This document shows positions 51,045 to 59,597 of a stretch of DNA of 64,000 nt, in pieces. Source of the DNA: CAZTAR01 sp043813895 (lineage in GTDB: Bacteria; Planctomycetota; Phycisphaerae; UBA1845; UTPLA1); NCBI GenBank assembly GCA_043813895.1, contig JBDRKQ010000125.1, forward strand, positions 9,941-73,940. Direction: 5' to 3'. The notes beneath the pieces are model-generated. The model saw nothing but the letters and a program-made list of their open reading frames with translations. It was not told the origin of the DNA and ran no database searches. Made by a program: the position numbers and the translations under genes. The stretch's first letter is position 1. Each line of letters begins with the position of its first letter.

Positions 51045-54000
51045 ATGCCTGATGATTGGGGATTGACTACATTCGGTCTGACGACTGCGGACGTGCTGTG
51101 GCGGGGCGCGTTGGCGGTGGTGCCGCTCGCGCTGATTGTTGGTGCGATCTGCCGTTGGGTCCCGTGCCGGCCGGCCACGCGACATACGCTGTGGTGCTGC
51201 GTGTTGGCATCACTCCTTGTCGGCCTGGTGTTGCCGAGCTTGTCTCCCACCGGTTCGGCGGAAGTGGAGGACCTTGGCGAGGAAGGACCTTCAGCTGCAA
51301 GTGCGAAGGCCGCTGATGCGACAGCCCTTTCTCACACCAATCCGCATCCTCAAAACGAGGACATCGCGTTTCAGACGCCCAACCTGAATAACAGTGAGCA
51401 TCAACTCCGGCATGATCACCGAGTTCCCACTCCACCCTGGACAGCCGTCCGCACCGAATCGGATGTGCCCACTTCTCCAAATCCGGCCGACGATTCGGTC
51501 GGGCTGCTGTTCACACACGTTGCGAAACCGCATGTCGGCTTGGGGCTGTGCGAGTGCATTGTCGGCGCGATCATCTCGACGGTGGAAACACAAGCGAGAC
51601 GCCTGTGCCACAGCCCCGAGTTCGCGTTGGAAAACAGCGCCGACGACGGGGGAGAGACGCTACGGTCGCATGGCGATGGCAGTGACGGAGGGCCGACGGT
51701 CAGCGCCGCGACTGTGAGGGAGTCGGCTCCCGTTCTTGTTCAAAGGGCCCCATTTGCGAGCGCTGACCGCTTGCTGACGCGCGCGACTCTGAATTCCACG
51801 TTCGACGCCCCTGTCGGCCGACAAGGGCCTTCGGCATCTGTCGAGGGTCACGGGGGGACGACGCTACTGCCGCATGCCGACTCTGGCCGGGAGGCGGCGC
51901 CGGCCTTGTTTCGCGAAGGTGCGATTCCCGGCGATGGCGTAGCGGCGGAGCCGACGCTTTCCGCGTGGGCACGGCTCGGCGGATGGCTGGCCGGTTTGCT
52001 CGCGATTCGCGACAGGCTCGGCGCGCTGCCTGTGGTTCCGCCCAGCATTTGGGCCGGCGGCATCCTTTTCGTCCTGGCGGCGCGGGTGTTTCAGGTTCTT
52101 CGTTGGCGGCGGCGTGTGTCCGTGGGGCTGCCCGCGCCGGCTTCCGTGACGCGCATGGTGGCTGAAGCGGCGGAGGCGATCGGCCTGCGGAATGTTCCGC
52201 GGACGGTGATGGTTGGCGATCGAATCTCCCCGATGATCTGGTGTGGCCGAGGCGGGTGCCTGGTGTTGCCGCTGGCGCTGTGGTCGGAGTTGGACGAGAC
52301 GGGCCGTCGCGCGGTGGTGTTCCACGAGTTGGCCCATCTTCGCCGGCGCGACCATCTGATCTGCTGGATGGAAACGCTTATCGGCGCGATCTATTGGTGG
52401 CATCCGCTGGTGTGGTGGGTTCGGGGGCGATTGCGCGAAGAGGCGGAGAACTGCTGCGACGCCTGGGTGACATGGCTATTGCCGCGCGGCCGACGCAGTT
52501 ATGCGGAAGCGCTGTTGCAGACACGGCAGTTTGTGAGTGAGCCCGGGCCGGTCGTGTTGAGTGCCGGCATGGGCGTATACAAAGGACGGACCAAGCGATT
52601 GGCGAGGAGAATCACGATGGTGATGACAGAACAAATGAGACCGAATCATACCGTAACAGGCGTTGCGTTGGCGTTGGCGGTTGTGGTCGCGGGATGGGTG
52701 GCGACGCCGGCCCGCTCTTCGGAGCCCGGGGACAACCTAGCGGCGACGGTTTCAGCGGCGAATCGCACCGTGTCCGCAGCCAACGCGGTCGTGGATCAAG
52801 CTGACGCCGTTGTTGCCGAGGCAGGCGAGCGCGCGGCGGCTTCCGCGAATCCGGCGACGGCGGCAACAGTCGCGCTGGCCGTCAACGCCGCGTCTGCGGC
52901 GGAAGACGATGACACGGGCCGTGACAAGCGGAAGAAGACGCGTGACGACCTGGAAGCGCGCATCGAGCGGCTCGAGAAGATGGTCCAGAAGATGTCGGAG
53001 CAGATGGACAAGGTGGCTTCCGGCTCGACATGGGTCCCGGCGATACCTGAGATGCCCAAGATGCCTGCCGCGCCGGAGCCGCCGGAGCCGCCGAAGAGGC
53101 TCGGGGAGGCGTTCACAATTCCATCGGCGCCGCAAGTGCCCCCGCCGTCGCAGTGGTTCGAGTATCCGGAGGAGCAGGCGAGCGTCGTTCGCACGTACAA
53201 ACTCCCGGAAGGCCGGCTGGAGGCTTTGGTGGAACTGATGGTCCGCGACGACATCCCGACGCGGGTCAAACCGGTTGAGGGTGGAATCGAGGTCTACGCG
53301 ACGGAGGCCGATCAGGCGACGTTCAAGGCCTTCGTCGAGATCATCACGATGGGGGACGAGACGGAGATGAGCTACCGGCTTCCCGAGGGCAAGTTGAAGG
53401 CCCTGACGGAGCTCATGACCCGAGACGACGTGCCGGTGATGGTCGCTCCCGGAGAAGAGGGAATCGAGGTCCACGGCGGCCCGGCGGTGCAGGCGGTGTT
53501 CAAGGCGTTCGTAGACATGATCCATCCTCCGAAGGGAGAGAAGAAGGGCGGTCTCGCCATCGGAGGTACGGCGGATATTCGCGCCAGGGCATACAGAGAT
53601 GCCCAACAACAATTCCAGGCAGCCAAGGAGCAGCAGGTCCGTGCCAGGCTGGAAGCCGTGGCCAGAGCGAAGGCCTTGGAGGAATACACTCTGCAGGCGG
53701 CTGGGGCATCGCGGAGGTCTCTTGCCGAGTCCGCGCAGCGATTGCAGGTGCGGGAGCACCTTCGGCGGAGACTGGCGGAACTCGAGAGGAAGTTGGGCCA
53801 ATTGGAGGACGCGGCGGACACCCTGGAGGACGCGGCGGCAAAGTTGCACGAGCAGGCGGAGGATACTCGGGAGAAGGCCTCCGAGACGAAGAACCGCCGG
53901 GAAGCCACGCGGCTAAGAGATCAGGCGGAGGATATTGAAGCCCAGGCCGAGAAGATGGAACAAGAGGCGCGCAGGTTGTCCGAGGAAGCCGAGCATCTGG

Positions 54001-54164
54001 AGCGCGAGGCCGAGGAGCTGGAAGAACAAGCCGCGGATATCGAGGAGGAGATCGAGGAGCCCGCCGAAGAGGAAGCCAGGGCGGAACAGGATGACGACGA
54101 AGAAGACGATGATGATGAAGAACACGAAGACGACGAAGACGAACAGACCACGGGGGAGGCGTGA
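51045..54164 (+). CDS. BlaR1-like M56 membrane metalloprotease with repeat-derived insert
   Basis: A 1039-residue M56 protein. TM helices at about 14-36 and 44-64, then a long hydrophilic insert (about 67-300), a TM pair region (305-360) and the zinc site VVFHELAHLRRRDHL near residue 427 with the downstream EEAENCCDAWV. A further TM (535-555) precedes a large C-terminal extension: two copies of a 50-residue unit (YKLPEGRLEALVELMVRDDI...FKAFVEII and YRLPEGKLKALTELMTRDDV...FKAFVDMI, from about 718 and 776), a coiled coil (845-1000) and an acidic tail. It senses an external signal and cleaves the partner repressor. The insert includes translated repeat families D, F, A and H. No penicillin-binding domain is visible. 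Confidence 0.92.
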   Translation: MPDDWGLTTFGLTTADVLWRGALAVVPLALIVGAICRWVPCRPATRHTLWCCVLASLLVGLVLPSLSPTGSAEVEDLGEEGPSAASAKAADATALSHTNPHPQNEDIAFQTPNLNNSEHQLRHDHRVPTPPWTAVRTESDVPTSPNPADDSVGLLFTHVAKPHVGLGLCECIVGAIISTVETQARRLCHSPEFALENSADDGGETLRSHGDGSDGGPTVSAATVRESAPVLVQRAPFASADRLLTRATLNSTFDAPVGRQGPSASVEGHGGTTLLPHADSGREAAPALFREGAIPGDGVAAEPTLSAWARLGGWLAGLLAIRDRLGALPVVPPSIWAGGILFVLAARVFQVLRWRRRVSVGLPAPASVTRMVAEAAEAIGLRNVPRTVMVGDRISPMIWCGRGGCLVLPLALWSELDETGRRAVVFHELAHLRRRDHLICWMETLIGAIYWWHPLVWWVRGRLREEAENCCDAWVTWLLPRGRRSYAEALLQTRQFVSEPGPVVLSAGMGVYKGRTKRLARRITMVMTEQMRPNHTVTGVALALAVVVAGWVATPARSSEPGDNLAATVSAANRTVSAANAVVDQADAVVAEAGERAAASANPATAATVALAVNAASAAEDDDTGRDKRKKTRDDLEARIERLEKMVQKMSEQMDKVASGSTWVPAIPEMPKMPAAPEPPEPPKRLGEAFTIPSAPQVPPPSQWFEYPEEQASVVRTYKLPEGRLEALVELMVRDDIPTRVKPVEGGIEVYATEADQATFKAFVEIITMGDETEMSYRLPEGKLKALTELMTRDDVPVMVAPGEEGIEVHGGPAVQAVFKAFVDMIHPPKGEKKGGLAIGGTADIRARAYRDAQQQFQAAKEQQVRARLEAVARAKALEEYTLQAAGASRRSLAESAQRLQVREHLRRRLAELERKLGQLEDAADTLEDAAAKLHEQAEDTREKASETKNRREATRLRDQAEDIEAQAEKMEQEARRLSEEAEHLEREAEELEEQAADIEEEIEEPAEEEARAEQDDDEEDDDDEEHEDDEDEQTTGEA
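51313..51835. repeat. Repeat fragments inside the BlaR1-like gene
   Basis: In order: a family D-like stretch at 51313 (GATGCGACAGCCCTTTCTCA), a family H copy at 51577-51607 (GGTGGAAACACAAGCGAGAC), a family F copy at 51700-51792 (CTGACCGCTTGCTGACGCGC) and a family A fragment at 51801-51835 (TTCGACGCCCCTGTCGGCCG). All lie in the same open frame. Confidence 0.75.
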
Positions 54165-54206
54165 ACGCAGTGTCGTCCGGTCTCTGCGTCGATCTTCGGG
54201 CAGGGC

Positions 54207-54968
54207 CTAGTCGCCTGCCCTGTCGCCCTGTGGCGCCGGTGGGCTGTCGGGGTTAGTCAGTTCCAGGAAGATGTCCTCCAAACGATGTTCCTTCGTGGCG
54301 GCGGCCCTGAGTTCGTCAAGGCTGCCGCAGGCGATGATCCTTCCCTGATTGATGATGGCGATGCGGTCGGCGATTGCCTCGGCAACATCCAGCGTGTGCG
54401 TCGACATGAACACCGTTTTGCCGGCATCGGCGCGCTCGCGGAACAGTTCCTTGACGGTCCGTGCGGTGCGCGGGTCGAGGCCGATCATTGGTTCGTCCAC
54501 GACCAGGACGGTCGGATCGTGCAGGAGAGCCGCGGCAAGGACGACGCGTTGCTTCATGCCGTGGGAATAGCTCTCGGCAAGCTGGTCCGCGAAATCCGAG
54601 ACGGCCAGCCTCTCCATGTAGTGTCGCGACCGCTGTTTGATGACGCTCGGACTCAGCGAGTACATCCGCCCGACGAACCGAAGAAACTCGCGGGCCGTGA
54701 GCTTCTCGTACAGGAACGGCTGATCGGGCACGTACGCCAAGTGTGATTTGGCCGCCCGACCATTGGCGGAAATATCCTGCCCGCAGACCTCGATGACACC
54801 CTCATCCGCTCGCAATAGCCCGACGAGCATCTTGATGGTGGTGGTCTTGCCGGCTCCGTTGGGTCCGAGGAATGCGAACACCTCCCCACTGCGGACATCA
54901 AGCGAGATACCGTCCACCGCGCGCAGCCGGCCGTAGCATTTGGTCACGTTCGTGATTCGGATCGACAT
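54207..54968 (-). CDS. ABC transporter ATP-binding protein without a permease
   Basis: A 253-residue ABC-2 type ATPase: Walker A GPNGAGKTTTIKM, signature YSHGMKQRVVLAAALL, Walker B VLVVDEPMIGLDP and the H-switch in STHTLD. The start MSIRITNVTKCYG at 54968 follows GGCGAC. No permease gene lies next to it on either side; the upstream gene (55007) is a single-pass protein. It could energise a distant membrane partner. The stop lies inside a short hairpin (GGGCAGG pairing with CCTGCCC at 54198-54220). Confidence 0.9.
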   Translation of the reverse strand: MSIRITNVTKCYGRLRAVDGISLDVRSGEVFAFLGPNGAGKTTTIKMLVGLLRADEGVIEVCGQDISANGRAAKSHLAYVPDQPFLYEKLTAREFLRFVGRMYSLSPSVIKQRSRHYMERLAVSDFADQLAESYSHGMKQRVVLAAALLHDPTVLVVDEPMIGLDPRTARTVKELFRERADAGKTVFMSTHTLDVAEAIADRIAIINQGRIIACGSLDELRAAATKEHRLEDIFLELTNPDSPPAPQGDRAGD

Positions 54969-55006
54969 GTCGCCGGTTGTTTGCACGGTCGGTCGGTGTC
55001 TTTCCG

Positions 55007-55864
55007 TTATCGTGGCCCGCTGCGTCGCCCGTCTTCGTCGGCCCCGCCGTGCTCCGTCACGGTTCCTCGGTCCTTCGATGACAGGGCGGCGGCACTTGCT
55101 TCCTGATCGAAAGGCTCGTCCGTCAGGACAAACTTACCCAGGATGGGGATCGACACCTCCTGCCGCAGGACGCGCCCGCTCTCGTCAGCCCAGGCCGTCG
55201 CGCCTTCGGATTCGATGCGAAAGCAATCGACCTGTCTGCCGTCGTGTTCGATTGCCTCTCGCTTTGTGACGGTCGCGACCTGTGTGGTGAATTCGAGTCG
55301 CTGCTCCGTGAGCAAACGGAACGGATCGAGCAGGCGGATCCGCCAGCTCTGTCCCACGTGGAGGTTCTGCAAGTGAGTGAACGGCCTCAGGGACTCACCG
55401 AGGTACTGGGACAGCTCCCCATCCAGCGCGACGGTCTTCGAGATGGGGCCGATCTCGGCGCGGCAGGCGAAGTCGCGGCCGTATCGCTCGCCGTTGACCC
55501 GGCCGTGGATGCCCGCGGCAATCAACTGGAATGCGAACTCCTGGAGCGAACCGTCCTGCATGTAGGTGAGTTCGCTCTTGAGGATCAGTTGTCGAGCCTG
55601 TGCCAGGAGACCGCCGACCTTGCCGAGGTCCAGGATGGTCTTGCTGCGGACGATGCTGCACGTTGGGGCGACTGTGGTCGTGATCCACGTCGCGCCGAGC
55701 CGCCGACCGTGCTCGTCGCAGATGCCGACCTGGTAGTGCCCGTCGGGAATGAGCCTGGCGGGCGGATCCTTGGCAGTCCAGAAGGGCAGCACGTCCCGAC
55801 GAATCAGCATGGCCATCGCCACGATCCAAATCGCTGCAAGTGTCATCCCGAGTAAACGGTTCAT
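55007..55864 (-). CDS. Single-pass envelope protein of unknown function
   Basis: A 285-residue protein starting at ATG 55864 with GGGG upstream. Residues 4-23 (LLGMTLAAIWIVAMAMLI) are the membrane segment; the rest is outside. Its content (GHYQVGICDEHGRRLGATWITTT, DGSLQEFAFQLIAAGIHGRVNGERYGRDFACRAEIG, LHVGQSWRIRLLDPFRLLTEQRLEFTTQVATV) suggests a beta-rich domain. No family recognised. It probably forms a unit with the ABC ATPase 38 bases downstream. Confidence 0.75.
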   Translation of the reverse strand: MNRLLGMTLAAIWIVAMAMLIRRDVLPFWTAKDPPARLIPDGHYQVGICDEHGRRLGATWITTTVAPTCSIVRSKTILDLGKVGGLLAQARQLILKSELTYMQDGSLQEFAFQLIAAGIHGRVNGERYGRDFACRAEIGPISKTVALDGELSQYLGESLRPFTHLQNLHVGQSWRIRLLDPFRLLTEQRLEFTTQVATVTKREAIEHDGRQVDCFRIESEGATAWADESGRVLRQEVSIPILGKFVLTDEPFDQEASAAALSSKDRGTVTEHGGADEDGRRSGPR

Positions 55865-56094
55865 CGTGACGGAACCCCGCGCCGTGATACACCCCCGGCG
55901 GCGACATCTCGATCGGGCACATCGGCGGACTCGCAACAAGTCGTCATCGGCGCCGATTCTATGGAGCAGTTCGGCATTCGGTCAAACAGCCAGGAGCCTG
56001 CGCCACGGCGGCCGCATTGCGGCTTGACATCGAGGCGCGTTACGCGTTTGCTGGAATGAGGAAGGCGTCAGAGACGGTTGACCGAGGAGTTGAC

Positions 56095-56886
56095 GTGCCG
56101 GAAGCCCGTTTTCGCAAAGGATGGAGGCGGCTGGCTAAGTGGCAGCGGGCTGTTCTGGCCGTCCTGGCCGCGGCCGGCCTGATTGTCCTTGTTTTGCTGC
56201 TGGCCATCTTTCGATCGCCCGGCTGGTACAAGCCGCCGGTGATCGCTGCCGAGCAGAAGCAGCAGGTCAGGAACAACCTCGTGGATGCCGAGCAGGCGTT
56301 TACGGAGCACCTTCGCGCGGGGGTCGGCCCTTTTGTCTACCATATCCACCAGAATGACCTGAACAGATGGATCGCCATGCGGCGGGAGATCTATCCCCTG
56401 ATCGACGAGTTTGTCCCGCCGGAGCTTAGCGATCCGTTTGTCGTTTTCGATACCGGCCGTATCACGGTCGCGGGCCGCTACGTCGTAACCGGGCCGGACC
56501 TTGTTCTATCGATCGACCTGACCGCGGGACTTGCGGATGGCGCATTGACGCTGAGGGCGATCGGCGTCCGCTCCGGCTCGATGACGCTTCCGATGGGTGT
56601 TGCGTCCGGCGTGGGGCTCGACACACCGATCGAGAACGCGCGTGACGAATTGTGGCCCGGCAGCCCGCGCACCTGGGGCGACTTCGTGGCCGGCTTCCAC
56701 CTCGAGCCCGAAGCGTGGTGGCAGAACGGGGGCGTGGCGTACCGCGTGCTGGATGTATCGGTCGAACCAGGCAGGCTGAACCTCACGATCGAACCGCTGG
56801 GGCATCAGAGCGCCAGGGCTCGCAGGCGCCACGCTTCCTCCTCATCTCCGGAGCGGCTCAGGACGAACCGGCCAGCCAATCGCTGA
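56095..56886 (+). CDS. Membrane-anchored protein of unknown function
   Basis: A 263-residue protein. GAGGAG five bases before the GTG at 56095 supports that start; an ATG at 56056 is in frame but has no such box. Residues about 18-40 (AVLAVLAAAGLIVLVLLLAIF) form a TM anchor. The extracytoplasmic domain has VRNNLVDAEQAFTEHLRAGVGPFVYHIHQNDLNRWIAMRREIYPLI and GRITVAGRYVVTGPDLVLSIDLT, which suggests a LytR/DUF-like beta domain of unknown role. Its last 82 bases overlap the 3' end of a convergent LigD-type gene, and the C-terminal Ser/Arg-rich tail may be a by-product of that overlap. Confidence 0.7.
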   Translation: MPEARFRKGWRRLAKWQRAVLAVLAAAGLIVLVLLLAIFRSPGWYKPPVIAAEQKQQVRNNLVDAEQAFTEHLRAGVGPFVYHIHQNDLNRWIAMRREIYPLIDEFVPPELSDPFVVFDTGRITVAGRYVVTGPDLVLSIDLTAGLADGALTLRAIGVRSGSMTLPMGVASGVGLDTPIENARDELWPGSPRTWGDFVAGFHLEPEAWWQNGGVAYRVLDVSVEPGRLNLTIEPLGHQSARARRRHASSSSPERLRTNRPANR

Positions 56887-57206
56887 CCCTCGAAGCGGAT
56901 GTGCCAGGAGTTCGGAGTCCGGTGCTCGATTATACACACTCCTGCGTCGCGGCGGCGGACGTGCCCGCGATCGCCGGAGACAGGCCCCTCGTAGTCAAGG
57001 TACGCCATGCGGTGATCGGCGATTCGAGCGCAGCTCAACGCGCGGCCGAGGGCCTCTTCGGGGGGCTGTCCGCTCTTCCATGTAGCGAGTCGGCTGCCCG
57101 TTTCGATCATCAGGTCGAAGTGCAGGCCTTCTCCGTCGGTATGTTCCAGGACAACGAAACGGACCGTGTCGGGCGCTTCTTTGTGTTCAGTTCGCTCGTT
57201 CGTCAC
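56805..57206 (-). CDS. Stand-alone LigD-type 3'-phosphoesterase domain
   Basis: A 133-residue protein related to the N-terminal 3'-phosphoesterase domain of LigD (PF13298-like): FVVLEHTDGEGLHFDLMIETGSRLATWKSG, then ADHRMAYLDYEGPVSGDRGHVRRRD, FEGQRLAGRFVLSR. Compared with LigD the two His and the Asp of the first motif and the HxxxY in the second are kept, but an Arg is replaced by Met. Such proteins trim 3' ends of DNA breaks in NHEJ. The start is a GTG with GGAGG upstream. The last 82 bases overlap the convergent gene. Confidence 0.8.
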   Translation of the reverse strand: MTNERTEHKEAPDTVRFVVLEHTDGEGLHFDLMIETGSRLATWKSGQPPEEALGRALSCARIADHRMAYLDYEGPVSGDRGHVRRRDAGVCIIEHRTPNSWHIRFEGQRLAGRFVLSRSGDEEEAWRLRALAL

Positions 57207-57404
57207 GGGTCAACCATCCTCCCTCGTCGGCGCGCTGATCGAGGCCGGAGCGGCGAGCCGCACCCTGCGCACTTCCTCGATCCCTCGATTCCTTGGTCCT
57301 TTCCGCAAACTCCGCGCTTGCGGATTGCGGCCGGGCGCTATAGCATTCTAGCCGTGTTGAGGATGCCCAGTCATCTGTGGCGCGTGCCAGCAAGCGGCCT
57401 GCCT

Positions 57405-58106
57405 ATGAACACGACGCGAATTCCACCGATCCGCCATTGCCTTTTGCTGTCATGTCTGCTCGTGACCGGATGCGGCGACGCCAAGCCCAGCTTCAACGAA
57501 TTGATGGAGACCGGCAACGCGGACTTCGAGGCCCAGCACACAGCAGACGCGCTCGCCCTGTTCGAGCAGGCCGGCGAAATCGATCCGGAGCGCCCTGAGC
57601 CCGCCTTCTTCCAGGGCCGGTGCTTCCTGCGGTTTGCCAAGCAGAAGTTCGCCGAGAACGATATCCCGGGCGCGCTGCTCCAATGTGATCGTGCAATCGC
57701 GGCGTTTGACCGGGCCATCGGCGCCTTCCCAGGCTACCGTCACGCTGTGCAGGGCAAGACGGACGCCTTGAAGCTCAAGGGCCTGCACGAAGCCGCGCTC
57801 GAGATCACCGATTGGGCGGCGGATCAATCCGCGCTCCATCCGAACCTGCTCCTGCTGAAGGCGAGGGCCTACGCGCGGTCCGGCGACCTGGACAAGGCGC
57901 AGCTCACCTTCGTGCAAGCGGTGCAGATGGAGCCCGACAATGCCGTGCTCCACGCGGAGCTGGGTCTGTTCTACATGCGGAACGGGAATGACGCCGAGGC
58001 TGTTCGGAGCCTGAAGCGGGCCTACAGTCTGAATCCCGGCGCGCCGGGGGTTGTTGCCGCGCTGGCACGTCTTGGCGCGCTGTCTGAAGTTCGCGAACCT
58101 GATTAA
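57405..58106 (+). CDS. TPR-repeat lipoprotein
   Basis: A 233-residue lipoprotein: signal peptide with lipobox LVTGC ending near residue 23. TPR motifs run from about residue 30 to 215 (ALALFEQAGEIDPERPEPAFFQGRCFL, ALLQCDRAIAAFDRAIGAFPG, KAQLTFVQAVQMEPDNAVLHAELGLFYMRNGNDAEAVRSLKRAYSLNP). It probably scaffolds protein contacts at the outer membrane. A longer reading frame exists upstream, but the lipoprotein signal fixes the start (ATG 57363 would add 14 residues). Confidence 0.88.
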   Translation: MNTTRIPPIRHCLLLSCLLVTGCGDAKPSFNELMETGNADFEAQHTADALALFEQAGEIDPERPEPAFFQGRCFLRFAKQKFAENDIPGALLQCDRAIAAFDRAIGAFPGYRHAVQGKTDALKLKGLHEAALEITDWAADQSALHPNLLLLKARAYARSGDLDKAQLTFVQAVQMEPDNAVLHAELGLFYMRNGNDAEAVRSLKRAYSLNPGAPGVVAALARLGALSEVREPD

Positions 58107-58178
58107 CGACTTCCTGATGCGATCTGAGTGCTCGAGTGGTGGGTCAGCCTTGAACCGAGACCCGCTCCGGGAGTCCCC

Positions 58179-59597
58179 ATGACAGCGCGCGGCATCAGCG
58201 GCGATCGGGGCAAGGCCTTGCGTCGGGCCGGCGTGCCGGCGGCGCTGTTTTTGGCTGCGCTGTGGCTTGCGTGGCCCATCCACGACGATGTGAGTCCGCG
58301 CGTGTGGAGCGACTCTCCCTCCTACGTGCGCTGGCCGGCCGCCGATCCGCCGATTGAAGGGCTGCGGGTGATCGGGCCGCGCCCGCCGGTTTATCCGCTG
58401 TTGCTGAAGCTGACTGGCGACGGAGCGGCGCTGTGTTACGTGCAGACGGTTTTGTCCGTCGCGTGCTGGTGCTTCTTCGGGTGGGCGATCTTTGGTACGC
58501 CGGGCGTTGTATTCGGCGCGGTACTCGCCAACTTCCCGGTTGTCTGGTTGTGGAACCACACGCTTCTGAGCGAGTCGCTTTCGTTCTCATTGCTGGCTGC
58601 GTCCTTCGGTGCGATTGGCCTGCTGGCGAAAAAGTCGACCCGCCGGCGGCTTATCCTCGCATCGTGCGTGTTGGCTGCGTTTGCCTTTACGCGCGACAGT
58701 AACATCTTCCTCTTGCCCGTGCTCGTGCTGCCGTGCCTGCTCGTGCGGCTGAAGGCGTCCTGGCCGCTGGCCTGCGTCGCCCTTGTGGTCTTCGCCACCG
58801 GCTTCATCTCGGCAAGGCTGAGCAACCGCTGGCAGTGGGGCCATGCCAACGCCATCACCGCACGAATTCTGCCCGACGCCCAGGCAGTCGCGTTCTTCTC
58901 AGAAGCGGGCATGCCGACAGACGACGCCGTTCTCCGCCAGGCGGGTAAGTGTACCTCGGGCCCGCTCGTCGAGATCTTCCACGCATGTCCCGAGTTTTTC
59001 GATTGGCTCGAGGAGAAAGGCGCCCGGACGTACGCGGGATGGCTGGTGTTTCGCAAGGCTTCGTATGTGGAGCCCTGGCGATTCCTCCAGCAGATCACCG
59101 ACTTCGACGCCGGGTGGTATGCCAAGCAGGGCTCCGCCAAGCGAGACTTTCTCAGGCTGTCATCGCGGTCCTACACGTGGGCGCCGCCGCCGACTTTCTG
59201 CACGCTCTTTCTCATGCTGGCGGTCGTCGGATACCTCATTCGCGGCCCGGCCAGATTCGCCGGCGTCATGACATTCACGCTTGTGGTCGCGACGTATACG
59301 CAAGCCCTCGTGACCTATCACGGCGACGCAGGCGAGGTCGAGCGGCACATGGTACCGGCGCTGATCCTGTACCGGATGACGGTCATCTCCGCTTTGTTCC
59401 TCTTGTTCCACGTGTGCGGACATTTCCTGCGACGCCGATCCGCCACGGAAGCGTCGCGCGGTGCTGGCACGCCGAAGAGCGACGGCGGCCCGCCCGTAGC
59501 GGGGCCGCATCGGCGTCTTGACGGCAGCAAGGGGGGCGTTGGTGTCTCATCAGCGGAATCACCGGCGGGACGCCTGTGCCACACTACTCTTTGTTGA
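58179..59597 (+). CDS. Multi-pass membrane protein (glycosyltransferase-like)
   Basis: A 472-residue protein with about ten hydrophobic helices (for example 16-31, 75-90, 92-110, 120-140, 150-165, 180-215, 340-357, 365-390, 405-430). The N-terminal block WSDSPSYVRWPAADPP and the loop VIGPRPPVYPLLLKL recall GT-C type glycosyltransferases or ArnT-like dolichyl-phosphate mannosyltransferases, where an early Asp is catalytic. This is a weak assignment. The start has GGGAG upstream. Its last 14 bases overlap the end of the convergent sigma-54 activator; the C-terminal tail passes through a repeat fragment (CGGGACGCCTGTGCCACA). Confidence 0.75.
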   Translation: MTARGISGDRGKALRRAGVPAALFLAALWLAWPIHDDVSPRVWSDSPSYVRWPAADPPIEGLRVIGPRPPVYPLLLKLTGDGAALCYVQTVLSVACWCFFGWAIFGTPGVVFGAVLANFPVVWLWNHTLLSESLSFSLLAASFGAIGLLAKKSTRRRLILASCVLAAFAFTRDSNIFLLPVLVLPCLLVRLKASWPLACVALVVFATGFISARLSNRWQWGHANAITARILPDAQAVAFFSEAGMPTDDAVLRQAGKCTSGPLVEIFHACPEFFDWLEEKGARTYAGWLVFRKASYVEPWRFLQQITDFDAGWYAKQGSAKRDFLRLSSRSYTWAPPPTFCTLFLMLAVVGYLIRGPARFAGVMTFTLVVATYTQALVTYHGDAGEVERHMVPALILYRMTVISALFLLFHVCGHFLRRRSATEASRGAGTPKSDGGPPVAGPHRRLDGSKGGVGVSSAESPAGRLCHTTLC

